This document shows, in pieces, positions 22,472 to 35,200 of a stretch of DNA of 64,000 nucleotides (the first letter of the stretch is position 1; each line of letters starts with the position of its first letter). A program made the position numbers and the translations under genes. This DNA is from Phytophthora hibernalis (lineage: Eukaryota > Oomycota > Peronosporomycetes > Peronosporales > Peronosporaceae), in assembly GCA_012656075.1 (NCBI GenBank), contig JAAKBF010000349.1, positions 186,001 to 250,000 of the forward strand, written 5' to 3'. Below the pieces are notes generated by a model. It saw only the letters and a program-made list of their open reading frames with translations. It had not been told where the DNA came from and ran no database searches.

Positions 22472-25400
22472 TTACATGGGTTCCGTGCCCATGCTTGTGC
22501 TGGTTTTGCTGTCGTCGGAGGCTACGCAGCCAGGAGCGGGACGTATCACTTCGGGCATCGGGATCCCGCTGTTTTTCCTGCTGCCACTACCAGAAGCGGG
22601 GCCCTTGCCGCCAGTACCGTCGGGCTCGATGAACTCAACGAGATATGTGTCCATCATAGGGACGTTGGTGAAGTTGATCTTGCGGTGGAACGTGCAGCGG
22701 ATGTCGATCATGTCCTTGACCACCTCCTGTACGATTGGACTCACGAGGATCTTCTCCGGGACGCCATTGGACTCCAGCTCGTTGGCGGTAAGTGCATCAG
22801 GTCCCCACATATCGTAACGCAACGTGGTGGTGCCGATCACGCCGCCGATGATGTTACCGATGTGGATGCCGATACGCATTTGCAGTCGCTCACCAGTGTT
22901 CGGGTCTTGCACTTTACGCACCTCCTTGTGCATATCGCGCGCCATCGCCAAAAGGTCTCGGATGTGGCTGCGCAAGTGCATTTGATGCTTGTGCTTGAGC
23001 GTGCTTCGTCGTAGAAGATGTGACCGCAACTTGCTGCCAGATCCTCGCGGAGTGCCTCCAGGGCCTTCGACAATCTCACTCTTACGCTCAAGAGGAAGCA
23101 CGCGGTTACTTGACAACCGTCCCAAGGTGGATGTAAGGGCTCCAGCACCGCTAGCACCAACCGCTGCAACGGACATGCTTGCATCTGCATTCGACATGTC
23201 GGCTGTACTAGCGGAACTTGTTACTAGACCGGGTCCGAGACTCATGTCCACGTATGGCAAGCCTGATACGATCACGTACGCGTCACCGATAGTCTGCATC
23301 TTGAACACGCCGTGCTTTTCAGTCAGCTTGTCGAACGCACAGAACAGCGAAGCTAAAATGTTGACCACCTGCGCTGTGGCAGCCTGCGACGCAATGGACG
23401 TGAATCCCTTTATGTCTGAGAACAAAATGCCAACCTGTTGGTGTTGGTCGCAGACCATTTCTCCCTCCTTCAGCCGCATGACTACAGCAGCCGGCAGCAT
23501 TTGGTACAGTAGCCGATCAGCATTCATCGTTTCGAGCTGCGTTCGAGTCTTGAGCCAGATTTGCCGTCGAGTGAAGAACTCGACGCTCTGTGACGCGATA
23601 ATGTTCGCCACGACCGAAAAGTACGTGAGTACAATGGGGTAACTCGTTTTGAACTTGGAGTTGAACTTGGCCGCATCTTGATGGTATCTCTGTAGCGATA
23701 CCAATGTCGTTAAGGACACCATGATGAGGGCTAACACGTTGAACACTACAGCGTGACGATACAAAATTGATCTCCCGTTGGACACGACGAACATCGCGAG
23801 CACCGTGTCCAAGCACAAGTTCACGTAGCGCGGTGATGTATCAATGTCAGCCTCAAAATTGAGTCCCCATAGCAGTGCCTCGGCAAGGGTGAATACGAGC
23901 AGTCCGACTAGATAGAACCCTAACAACACATTGCGAAGCTTGATCTCCGAGTAAAAGACGAATTCGTCGCGCACGCGCCGGGCTACCAATATCGCCACGA
24001 TTGCAAAGGGGCTTCGGATAAACAACAGAATCACGTACATTGTCGGTGAAATCTCCTTTTGTGGTGGATCCGTATTGAGGACTGAAAAGATCTCCACCAG
24101 CAGGTCACGCACGCATGTGAATGAAGCGTATACCGCAAGGGCGAGAAGAGTGGTGCGTGCACCTTCGACTCGATCCGAGAGAGTGCTCTCGAGATATTTG
24201 TTCTCCATTTCTTCCACCTTGAAGCACATGTTCAGCAATCGGATCTCTGTGAGCATGTGCTGCTCGACGCTTTCGCTTGCATCAGTCCCTCCATACGAGG
24301 CTAGGTCAGGAGGGGTACCAAGCAGCATGCGAATAGGGTCATACTTTTTCCACCGCTGTCGAGCAGAGTGCACGATCTTGTTCCTTGTGATGGCGAGGAA
24401 ATCCTGCTCAAATGGACGGCGAACGTTGATCACCGACGACGACATCATGACCGAGTCACGCTTGGTGCTGAAAAATTCAAGCTGGCCGAGCACCGCCATC
24501 TGCGCCAACTCGGTGAGCGGCTCACCTACCAGATATGTCGTCATACTTCCCTTCCCTTTCACATCAATCTGACGCTCCTCGAAGGTGAAATACCCTGCAA
24601 GCTTCTTGTACGTCACTTGAGAGATCTGACACCGACCAGTGATACCTGTTGACTGCATGCGTGATGCTGTGTTCACAGTATCGCCAAAGAGTGAGAACTG
24701 CTGCTTCTTCATGCCTACCAGTCCACTTACGACGCGACCTGAATGAACTCCGATTCGCAGTTTTATTCCGTTACCATTGGAAGCACGACATTTGTCAAGA
24801 CAGATAAGCATATCCAGGGCCATCGAGACAGCCCGAAGTGCTGCTTCTCGCCCTTGATCTTTGCCTTGCAAGCCGGCACAAGCCATGTAGGTCTTGCCCA
24901 CAGTCTCCATTTTCGAACGCCGTGCTTTTGGCAGATTTGGTCAAAGAGCGAATACACTCGATCAAGAAGAGAGACCACCTCCGTGGGGCTAAAGCGATTC
25001 ACAAAGGAAGCAAAGTCGGCAATATCACAAAACAGGATTGTCACGTCTTGCTCATCTTCACTGATCAAAATATCTCCCTTTTGCATGCGCTGAACAACGT
25101 GTTCGGGCAGCATGTTCTTGAGAATTTGCGTCGAGCGCTTTTGTTCAATTAGCAGAGACCGACTCTGCAGGAAATCTCGGCGCATGGTGATTTGAAGCGA
25201 GTAGCACGCGTAAGCGCCGAAAGTGATCACGAACACCAAGTAGAGTGCAAAAAGCATTAGGTCCGACACGTCCACACTGTCCGCATAGTCTAATGATGGC
25301 AGTCTGTCAGCCAGCATGTAGAACGCGAAATTGTACAGTGAAAGCATTAGCGCGTATAGAAACTTGACACGAATTACCACAAAGAGGCCCACTGGGTAAA

Positions 25401-28400
25401 GAGCAGCAGCAAACTTTCCCGTATCCGAGATCGTTAACGTAAGCGCCATGCCGACAATGCTGTACGGTAGCAAGATAGAGAGCTGGTAGTTCTGCACAAA
25501 GAACTTCGTGCGTGCAAAGCGCATGAACAGCAAGTCGCACATAAAGTATCCCACACGAATCCAGATATACGAAGACTCATGTTCCCAGAGCAGTTCGTAG
25601 GCGGCGTAGAGAGGAATCATAAACGCCATGACTTTCAGACACAGCACGACACGGCTGCGTTCACGGAACGCAAAGGTAAATTCGTACTCGGACTCGAGAC
25701 GCTGGTGTTCCTCTCCCATAAATTCTAGTGTAAGAGGATGCACTGGTGGTTGCACACGCAGTGCCGAGAACTATGGGCGTCATCCTCCTGCATGAAAGGA
25801 TCTGGGTGACCATTCTCCTGAGCAAGTTCACGTTGGACTGAGATAAGCTGCTTCGAGAGCTCGTCATGCTCGGTAGGGAGATCAAAGTCACGGAATTGCT
25901 GACTCCACTCACCTTCGAGTAGTGACGGCGTCAGTTCTCCCTTATCGGAGCGAGCACTTCCACCTACTGCAGAGCTGCCTCCGTATAACTTCCTTCATCT
26001 GAGCGACCTGATGAACTGTATACCAGCTTAGACACACGGGAATTATCCATGGAACCATCATCATTGCGAACAGGTAAGACGGGAAGATCACCTAGACCAC
26101 TATCGATTTCCAAAATGATATCGTTGCTCGATGGTAAGTACATTTTCCTCAAGTACATAATGGCCAGGTCGACACAGATACACGTCACTGACGTGAAGAA
26201 CAGCAGAGTCCAGAACAATGTCTCTGAAAAAGTATCTCCGCAAGACCTTGGAAATCCCGAAAGACATCGAAGGTTGGAAACATTCGGTAAGCTTGAGAAT
26301 AAGCTCCGACGAACAAGATGTAAGTCAAAAATCCGCCGAAGAGGGAGATATAGTGTGCTCGAGTCCAGCGGTGAAAGCACTGCATGTGAATGGATGCTTT
26401 TAAAGTTACTGTGATGATCAATGCTCCGTAAACAGCAGTTCCATCGGGGAAAAGTCCATTACCGCGACTGTGCCTTGATGACACTCCACCCAGCGTTTTC
26501 GTGACGAAGAAAAACACCAGAAGCGAATGAAATAGCGCATTCGCTACCCAGAAACTAAGTCCTCGTATACTGAGTTCACTTTTTCTTAGAGAACTTCGAT
26601 AGACAAATGGGAAACGAAGCACGGCGCTGTCACGAATATCCTCATCCGTGACTCCAAGAACGAAAATGGGTAGCAACGTGTACAAAACGTTCCAACCAAC
26701 CATCAAGTACGATTCGTAAAGCGTTTGCCCTGAGTATCCGTTGTAAAAAGAGTACAAGAACAGCGTCATGATAAGAGCCATATTCTTGTAGAAGGAGAAC
26801 AGAATGACTCGAGCCACTCGTCGATGGTTCCATCGCCCATGCACGAGTAAAAGTCGAGAGAGATGGCGAAACGTGACGATAGCAAAATCAGCAGCGCGAA
26901 CAGCCTGCATTCCTTCATGTCCATAAATGCCGATACCAACATGAGCTTCTTGAATCATACTGACGTCGTTACCTCCGTCACCAACAGCCAACGTCAGGGG
27001 TGTACCTGGGGCGGCCTTCATCAAGCTGACCACTTGAGCCTTCTGCATTGGACTAAGCCGACAAGCAACTACCGTTCTGCATTGTGACGCAAGCTCAAGA
27101 AACAATTCGTGCGCCAATTGAGCCCCGCCATTAGTTTCTGTAATCGAAGCACGTGTTGACCCGGGCCTTGAACTCGAACGGTGCCGTGAATTTAGCACTA
27201 TATTAGGTGATTGGAAAGGAAGACTTCCCATTGACTTCGACGACATCGAACCACTCAGGCGAGCATCTCGTTCGCTTCTTAATCCATCGAGAGTTGTGTT
27301 TTGATGGTACGTTGGGTCGGAGTGACTTGTCTGACTGGAGTGAGGAATCACTTGGTTGGAATTCACGTAGGAGATCTGTGCTTTGATTGCACTTGATGTT
27401 AAGGCATCGGCGAGCAAGAACTCCAAAGCCTCACCATTGATAACCAACGAAATATCTTGTGATGACACACGGAACCCAAAACCCTTCCCGTTTCAGTTTT
27501 CGACGAGCCTTAGCTATCTCATCAAGACAATCTTGCTTGGTCTTTCCCTTCACGATGATGATCTTGCTCTTAGGGCCGATGAGCCCGCACATGTGTGCCA
27601 CCGAGATCGCAGTTTCGTCTTTATCTCCTGTAAGCATCCATATATTGATGCCACCAAGGGATAATTGAGAAATACATTCTCTTACGCCTTCCTGAAGCAG
27701 ATCTTCAACGCCGGTAGCTCCGAGTAGTTTGACGGATTTTTCAATTTGCTTGGCGACTTCTACGCATAGTTGTTCTCGATTGGACAGTGCCTTTTTTGCC
27801 GCATCAAACTCGCATTTCCACTCCAGGTACTCCGTCAGCGAAAGTGTACGGTAACCGAGCAGCAAGGTACGTAGTGCCATGGCCGCAAAATAGTGCACAT
27901 GCAGGGCGAGCTTACTGATATCTTGGTTCTTGTTTGCATTTGCAAACATTACGGTGTCAGCCCCCTTCGAGAATACCAAAATATCTTGGTTTTCTGACTC
28001 ATAGTCACTGCTTAACCCATCGAGTTCCGTTTCTAACGAATGCTCCAGATCTCCTATGTTATCACGAACGCGTGGAAGCTTTGGATCGGAGCACTTTTCA
28101 GAATCGTCTCGACTTAATCTCTTGACAACTACAGACATGCATTTCCGCGTGCTGTCGAATTCGTTCAAAGCCAGCAGCTGATATGACTCGGACTTGCCAA
28201 ACAACCGAATGTGAATAACATCCCCCTCGCGCCGTTCGTAGACGCAATCAAATTCCAAAGCGGCGTTAAGGAGTGCAACTTCGTCAGGCGAGGAACCAAA
28301 AACTTACGCTCACCTTTCAACGAAGGGAATGCGTCGCTCGCTTCAGCCGCCGCGTGATTGCTCGTGAATGAATTAAAACCACCACTTTGGCGCCGACTTT

Positions 28401-30451
28401 CAGCCCGCATACTTCCTTCGACACTTTCAGTTGTCCGGCCGGTTGCGCTGCGTGTATCGGCGGATTGATCGCCAGCTGCTCCGGGTTCTTCGAGCGCTAC
28501 CGATGCCGAGTGACAAAGTAGTAAGCATCGAAAGAATGGCCGAGCCAATTCTACTGCATGAATCTCTTTCGCCGAAAAGCGAGACGGATTCTCAACGAAC
28601 TTCATCAGTTGTGAATACGACCTGACGTCCTTCTCAGTCACTGACACATGCTTCGATTTCCGTCTCCCATCGGTACTTCCATCTCTCCCCGCGCTACCAC
28701 CTCGCACTGCGGAGGCTGAACCAAATTTGAGCATCATATCGCTACCACCCGGCAGATCGTCACTCGATGCCTGCGCAGCCCGACGAAGGCGCATATTCGA
28801 TCCATCAAAGATGATGCCACCGATGCTGCACACCTTGAAGAGCATTTGGTTCTTGGTCAGCGTCCCTGTTTTGTCGCTGAAGATGTACTTGATCTGTCCT
28901 AGATCTTCATTTACATTCGACGTACGAGCTGTTACGCCACGGCCTGTGACCGAGCAGTACATTTTCGGGTCATTCTCGATTCGCCGTGCTTGATACCATT
29001 TCACAACTTCCAGACTGATGTACAGGGAGATCGGTACCATGTTGTTGTACAAGATCAAATACGTTACCCACGCCTCCAAGAAATACGCGGGGTGAAATTC
29101 GCCGATGAATGGGAATGCTTTAGCGTAACCAGGTTTTTCATGAACTTTGACGGCAAAGAGCGATGCCTGGATGGAGCTGAAGCAGCAAACGCCGAAAAGT
29201 ACCGAGAAGATGAGGAAGATGCAGTGGTTTGCGATCCGATCCAGGCGACTGAATTTGGATGGGATGGCTTTCATGTTCTGCACCAGCTTCGTGTCATTCC
29301 CGCCTCCGACGACAACACCCACGACCCATTTGGTGTTGCAGAGCTTCATTCCGCGCAACAGAACATTTTCGATCGTGATAGGAATTTCTTCGGATTCAGA
29401 TGCTGCCCCATGAACTCCTCCCTCTGCTCGTGATGAAGGCTCATCGGCCTGCGTTGTCGTGTTTGAAACCTGCATGACCCCATCGAAGCTGTACAATCGT
29501 TTATTTGGTGCTTCGCAGCGAATTTCTCCGTGGACCGTGTTGGCAAAGTCTTTGGGGGAGTGAGGGACGATTTGATTCCATTTGATGCAGTGGCGAACCT
29601 TGAGGTTGGACTCGCCATCAAGGCTGGAAGTTTCGCACATCGCTTCGCCAGTTTCTTGGCTTGAGAACAGAAGCACGATATCAGCCGGCACTTGTTCCTG
29701 GTCGCGAAGTTTAACCATGTGTCCGACGCGCAAGTTTTCCAGAAGATCGTCTGAAAGTCGCCGAGCTGAGTTGCTTCTACTTCTTTTTCTTGCAAACATT
29801 CGCGTCGAGTATACCGTTCAGAGATTCGGTCTTCTCATGATTCACGATCCAGTCTTGTTGATGCCGTCCGCGATCTTCCAGACCTTCCTTGATCATGGTT
29901 GCGGTCAGTACCAGCATCAAGGGACCGATGGTCGAATACTCGTTCGTGGGGGACAAGTCGGTACACAACTGAAGGAGAGAGATGATGAGGAAGTAGAAAT
30001 TGGCCACGCGACGGAACTGCTCAAACAGAGACTTGGGGAGAAAGTTGAGGGCCGTGTACTTGGACGACCGCACGGTGTTGGTCCAGTACGGATCCGAGCG
30101 ATGGTGTTTCTGCATGTAGGCTGCATACTCCATCGTCCGTCGCGCGTCATTCACGAACAGCAATCGACTCTTGATGAGTTCCTCTGAGCCATCACTGTCA
30201 TCACTGCATCTGGGGCAGTCGGCCACTCGATTTCGTCGAAATACCCTCGTGAACCACCCGGGCGATTTATTGCTTCGGGTACTTGTAACAGCGTCTGCTG
30301 GGGAGGTCGCATCCACTTTTTGAGACGTCAAGGTCACCTCGCTCGTCGGCGGCGGGAAACTGCTGATCCCCGACCGGAAGGAGATTGGATGCAGCGAGAG
30401 CGCCATACTGCTAGCTGGAGGGCCGGGCGAGAGACCAAATTGCTCATGCAT
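22472..30451 (-). CDS. P4-type ATPase fused to a double-domain (guanylate) cyclase
   Basis: One minus-strand gene of about 2,650 codons. The N-terminal part is a P4-ATPase (lipid flippase class): TALNFLPKSLFEQFRRVANF near 30020, the SSLDGESNLK actuator motif near 29610, phosphorylation motif DKTGTLT at 28855-28875, KGAD near 27965, MLTGDKDE near 27620, GDGGNDVSM near 26965, then TM5-10. The C-terminal part has two sets of about six membrane helices, each followed by a class III cyclase domain. C1 (about 25080-24560) has FCDIADF, METVGKTYM and FGDTVNTASRM. C2 (about 23460-22700) has FSDIKGFT, MQTIGDAYV and MWGPDALTANEL. C1 keeps the transition-state Asn/Arg and a guanine-type Glu but lacks the second metal Asp. 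C2 keeps both metal Asp residues but lacks Asn/Arg. The two domains therefore complement each other in swapped order, as in alveolate guanylate cyclases. At least seven one-base shifts occur (for example near 24916 and 29785, in A/T runs), so assembly error is likely. Confidence 0.9.
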
Positions 30452-30775
30452 AAACCCACCAAGGTTCGGCCTGCCTCACAAGTCAGCAACGACGCTCGGA
30501 GGGAGCGATGAGGACGGAGAACCAACAAAGCGACACGAGTCTGGAGTTTCTGCTGTAAACTATTCCCAGCGAGGCGCTGACCAAACCAAAACGGTTCCGA
30601 CATGGCCATTTTTACCTTTAGCATTTCACGAAACACCCTGCCACGACGATACCATACCAAATACCTAAGTCGATTACTACTTCGTCAGTGCCCGCATGAC
30701 TTGCTTGGAGTCAACGTTTACACCACGCCACACCATGGAGGAGAAGGTCACACTTGAACATCAGCTAGCGACCTC
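30452..30775. promoter_or_regulatory. Divergent intergenic region
   Basis: About 320 bases separate the starts of the ATPase-cyclase gene (minus) and an ankyrin-like gene (plus), so both promoters must lie here. No TATA box or clear motif is visible. Confidence 0.3.
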
Positions 30776-31975
30776 ATGGCGCTCTTCCGTCGAGAGTCGC
30801 CGGCGTTGCAGGTCCTGACCCAAGACGAGTTACTGCACCACATCAGCGGCTTCATGCGCGGCGTCCCGTTCGTCGTGGGCGCGTTCGCCGCTCGAGGCGA
30901 CTCAGGATGTCCCAATCACATCCTGACAGGGGGCACCACGCTGTACCCACAGCCACGCGGCTATTTGCCCCAATTGGCCATCATCCGATCCGATATGGAC
31001 ATGTTGGAGCAGCTACTGCAGGTCTCCCAGCAACCAGAGCACAGACGCAACCCTCGACTCGAGTTCTTCGAAGACATTCGCTGTGCTGTCATGTTCAACC
31101 GTCTGCAAGTGCTGCACTGGCTCGGAGACAAGTGCAACTTAACGCAGAACGAGTTCGAAGGCAATTTGTTGACTATTGTACCGGCAGATTGGGATAGGAC
31201 CAGTTCTGGCCCGATTTCGGTAAATCAAAAGCCACTTCGTTGCTGTTACCGAGGTCTATTTGATCATGGTTGTTGCAGATCGAGCGAGGCTGTCTTAGAT
31301 ATTCTAAACATGCTAAAGCAAGAGTCTCAATCCATATTTTTGTACCACTCTAGCCTTTTGTACCATAACTTCACAGGGAGAGCTCATAAGAAACCACGAA
31401 AGACGCCATCGTGCTCCCGGATGCCTACACTACAAAAACACATTTTTTATTTGCCAGAGTATCGTACGTCGAGCTCTACATTCCGTTATTCAGAGCTAAT
31501 TTTGCCGTTTTTGACGACTTTTGACTATCTTCACCCGCCTCTGTCACTGACCGCCTGTTTGTTCAGAGATTTCAGTACGCATCCTTGAGAATTGGCAGTG
31601 GATGGTCATAAAATGGCTAGCGCCACCCTAGCGACAAGACGATGAAATCGACTTTTGGCGAATACAAGTTTTGAATGAACAAGGCAGCGCTAGCATTGGC
31701 CATATTGCACTACGCTTTTAAACAATTAAAGATCTCTCGGCGAATTTTCACGCAAAGAAAACCGCATCGGAAAATACGGTCAGGAAAAAGTTATGACCCT
31801 ACGAATTTGGTGACGATCCCAATCTGCCGGTACAATATGCAATTCACTACAGTTAGGACGTGGCTGTGCTAGACTGGCTGCATATCCACGTACCCCGTCA
31901 GTTCGTACACGTCCTGTTAGAAGGCTTGGAGTCGTGCTGCAGAGGATTGTAGACGTAGACGCGGAAGCGAAGCTT
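30776..31975 (+). pseudogene. Ankyrin-like gene interrupted by a MITE
   Basis: The start is MALFRRESPALQVLTQDELL. An oomycete ankyrin-family N-terminus follows (GYLPQLAIIRSDMDMLEQLL, DIRCAVMFNRLQVLHWLGDK) up to 31175, where a 660-base MITE begins. The gene resumes after the MITE at 31838 with DVAVLDWLHIHVPRQFVHVL and ends near 31975, where the LTR of copia copy B appears to cut it. One base is missing near 31158 and an in-frame TAG sits at about 31854. So three events degrade it: MITE, retrotransposon and point changes. Confidence 0.7.
31176..31835. mobile_element. MITE family 1, copy 1 (TA target duplication)
   Basis: 660 bases with perfect 20-base inverted ends TTGTACCGGCAGATTGGGAT, flanked by TA (31174-31175 and 31836-31837). 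It is about 90% or more similar to the copy at 46107-46798 but lacks about 29 bases near 31197. No transposase, so it depends on a Tc1/mariner-type element in trans. Confidence 0.9.
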
Positions 31976-32259
31976 GGTGGCGAGTGAAGTGAAGTGATTG
32001 AGCACTAGAAGGAAAATTGGAAAGTGATTGAAAGTGAGAGGTGAGAAAATAAAACACACTGACTACTGCTGCTTCTCCTATGCTGCTGCTGTCCTACATG
32101 CACCCCACGGCGCCCTTGTGCGCGCCCTTGGCTCCTCACCATCCTGCTCAATGATGGCTCGATGTACAGATGGCGCGATGCCTGACTTCAACTTGCAACG
32201 CCGCGCCCTGGCACCCCGATGACTGACCCTGATTCGTACCACCACGATGCTTGACAACA
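31945..32259 (-). repeat. 3' LTR of copia copy B (inner limit clear, outer approximate)
   Basis: On the minus strand the LTR starts TGTTGTCAAGCATCG right after a purine-rich tract (AAGGCAAAGAA) that follows the RNase H stop codon. It contains a TTTATTTTCTC stretch near 32050 and runs into the remains of the ankyrin-like gene. The outer limit is uncertain because the partner LTR is absent. Confidence 0.6.
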
Positions 32260-35200
32260 TTCTTTGCCTTAGTCGCCGTACTGATTACCAGGTTCGTCGC
32301 CAACATTTAACACTCTCACTCGGCGAACTCCTAGACTGTTTCGAAAGCGCTCGAACTTCGTCATTCCCAGTGCCTTCGTGAAGTGGTCGGCTAGCATCTC
32401 ATTCGTCGGACTGTACTGCACGCGAACGTCTTTCTGCGCCACCTTTTGGTGCAGCCAGTGATACTTGGTATCGATGTGTCTCGATCTCTGTGTCATTCCT
32501 TTGTTTTCTGCGAGATGTTGCGCCCCCTGATTGTCTTCCATGACAACAATTTCACCAGTCGAGACTCCAATGTCTTTTAACACCATCTTGGGCCCAATGC
32601 ACTCCTGGACAGCTGTCGCCAAAGCGATGTTCTCGGATTCGGTGGTCGAAAGCGTCACCATAGACTGCTTTTTCGAGCCCCACTCGACCAAGTTGCCGTT
32701 GTAGTAGATAGCGAATCCAGTGGCAGACTTCCGCTCTCGTTCAACAGCAAATGCGGCGTCGCAATACACGGTCAGGCCATCGTGCCCAGCTATGTTTCCG
32801 TCAAACTCCAAACCAAGTCACGGGTTCCGTTCAGATAGCGGAAGACACGCTCAACGCCAATCTTCACAGCTGCGGTGGGATTCTCAGTCTCCTGCGCCAA
32901 CAGCCGTACTCCAGTCGAGATATCGGGTCTTGTTAGCACCGAGAGATACAGCAGAGCACCAAGAGCAGGTCGCGGCTTGAATGAACACAGTTCTTGATCT
33001 TGGAACAGTTGGTTACGGTAGTGCTCCTCCATTGGTGTTGAGGCAGCACGAGTCTTGTTCATGCCGAACCTCTCGAGGATAGTGGTTGTGTACTTATGCT
33101 GATTAATGCGAACCTTGTCACCGCCCGCAGACCACTGGAGCTCCAAGTCAAGAAAGTAGTTAACGTCTTCGAAGTGATTCACGTCATAGGCGATTTCAAC
33201 GGCTGTCTTGAATGCCATCAAATCGGCATCGCTGGTGCTGAACACGAGCTTATTTTCGACGTAGATCAGGACAATTGTCAAAGAATCGCCGGCGCGCTTC
33301 ACAAACAAACAGGTATCAGCCTTGCCTTGCGTAAATCCATAGCTGAGTAGAAATGCGCACAGATTCTCGTACCAGGCCCTTGACGCTTGTTTGAGTCCAT
33401 ACAGGGCACGAAGTAGACGCCACACGTAGCCATCGCTGTTCTCGTATCCCTCCACCGGTTCCAGGTAAATTTCTTCTTTCAGCGACGAGTTGAGAAAGGC
33501 AGTTTTGATATCAAGCTGGAGGCGCTTCGCCGAGTCACTACAATTGACAGCACTAGTTGCACAGTGCTGTGACGAACTACTGGACTAAATGTCTCCGTGT
33601 AGTCGTCTCCAAATCGCTGGCTGAAGCCTTTTGCCACAATTCGAGCTTTGTACTTGTTCAAGCTCCCATCTGCGTTGGTCTTCTTTTGTAGACCCACTTA
33701 GACTTGATTGCCTGTCGCCCTTCTGGTAATGGCACTTCGACAAAGGTACCGTGGCGGATTAAGCTCTGGATTTCGTCCTCTATTGCCTGATCCCAGTGGT
33801 GCCGATCATCACTGCGGCGCACTTCGAACACATTAATCGGGTCAACGGCGAGGGCCCACTCGCCGACGCCACATGGTGTCATAATCCCGTAGATGTACCC
33901 GTCTCTGACGTTGTTGCCATCAAATCGCGCTCGCTCCTCGACCATATTACAGACTTCTTCCATTGAGAGATGTGCTTCGTCGAAGTCAAGACGACGTTGG
34001 CTAGGCCTGGGGATCCTGCTGGATCTCCGTGAAGGTTGTGTAGCTTTCTCTTGGCGCTTATCTCCTCGAGGCCGTTCTTGAGGTCGTGCAGCTCCCACTG
34101 GTTCCGACATTGTTGGTTGCTGAGCCAGTGGCTCGGACTCTGCAGGCGGCATTTCGGCGTCCTCCTTTTCTTCTTCGACGGAGTCGAGGCGTAATTGGCG
34201 CACCGTCCGATCAACCAAATCAAGCTGCGGACTGCCGAGTTGCGCGTCGATAGTCACTTCTTCTCCGTCATTTGCCGGTAGGAACTGGTCCTCGTAGAAT
34301 ACAACAGTACGTGCGGTGATGGTCTCGCCAAGGCCATAATTTGGGATGTGGACGAGATAGGCACCTCCAGTAGCGTATCCGACGAAAATACCGTTTCTCG
34401 TCTTCGCGTCCAGCTTCTTGCGATGTTCCTTAGGCACTAGTGCCTGCATCTTGCACCCAAACACACGTATATTGCTGATGTCCGGTGACTTACCCAGTAA
34501 CGCCTCCATCCGCGTCTTACCATCCAAAACTTTGCTTGGACAGCGATTCCGAACGTAAACTGCACACACTACTGCATCCGCCCAATACGATAGTGGTAAA
34601 TTCGCTCCTAGCATCATGGAGCGCCCCATTTCCACAATGACGCGGTTCCCGCGCTCGACCTTGCCGTTTTGCTGCGGAGTGTACGGTGTCGAGAATTCCT
34701 GTACAATCTCGTGCTGCTCGCAATACGAAGCAAACTCTCCGCCCATGTATTCTGCGGCGTTGTCGGACTTGATGAACGCAACGCGGTAACTTGGTGCAAA
34801 CGCCTTGAGCTTCGTAATACAGTATTTAACTGCATCAAGCTGCGCACGAGAACTCTTCTCTCGCAGTGGATACACCAACTTAAGGTAGAACGGTTCTGCC
34901 ACGATGTTGGCCATCCCTGTGTACCCTTCGCGTGACGTCACTTGCATGGGACCAACATAGTCGATAGCCAGCAATATTTGGTTCTTCTTTAGCTGGTGTT
35001 TTTCCTTCGCAGCAAACGGTTTCTGCGTCAACTTTCCGCTCACGCAAGTCGGGCAAGACTGGTTCATGGCTCCCTGCCATGGCAGCTGCAACTCCGCAAG
35101 CAGCTGATGCACACTCTGGTTGTTGAGATGGCCTAGTCGCCTGTGCCACGTTTCGACATGGGGGACTTCACTTGCCATCATCGCTGCGTTCATGATGACC

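Noticed and set aside
22325..23014. Plus-strand open frame of 229 codons
   Set aside because: It lies entirely antisense to the highly conserved second cyclase domain, whose motifs are unmistakable. The plus-strand product has no family features.
28165..29799. Separate ATPase and cyclase genes instead of one fused gene
   Set aside because: Frames continue across every break on the same strand with no promoter-sized gap. The region between the ATPase TM10 (near 26200) and the cyclase TM set (near 25650) is coding in overlapping frames. The individual frames are indel products.
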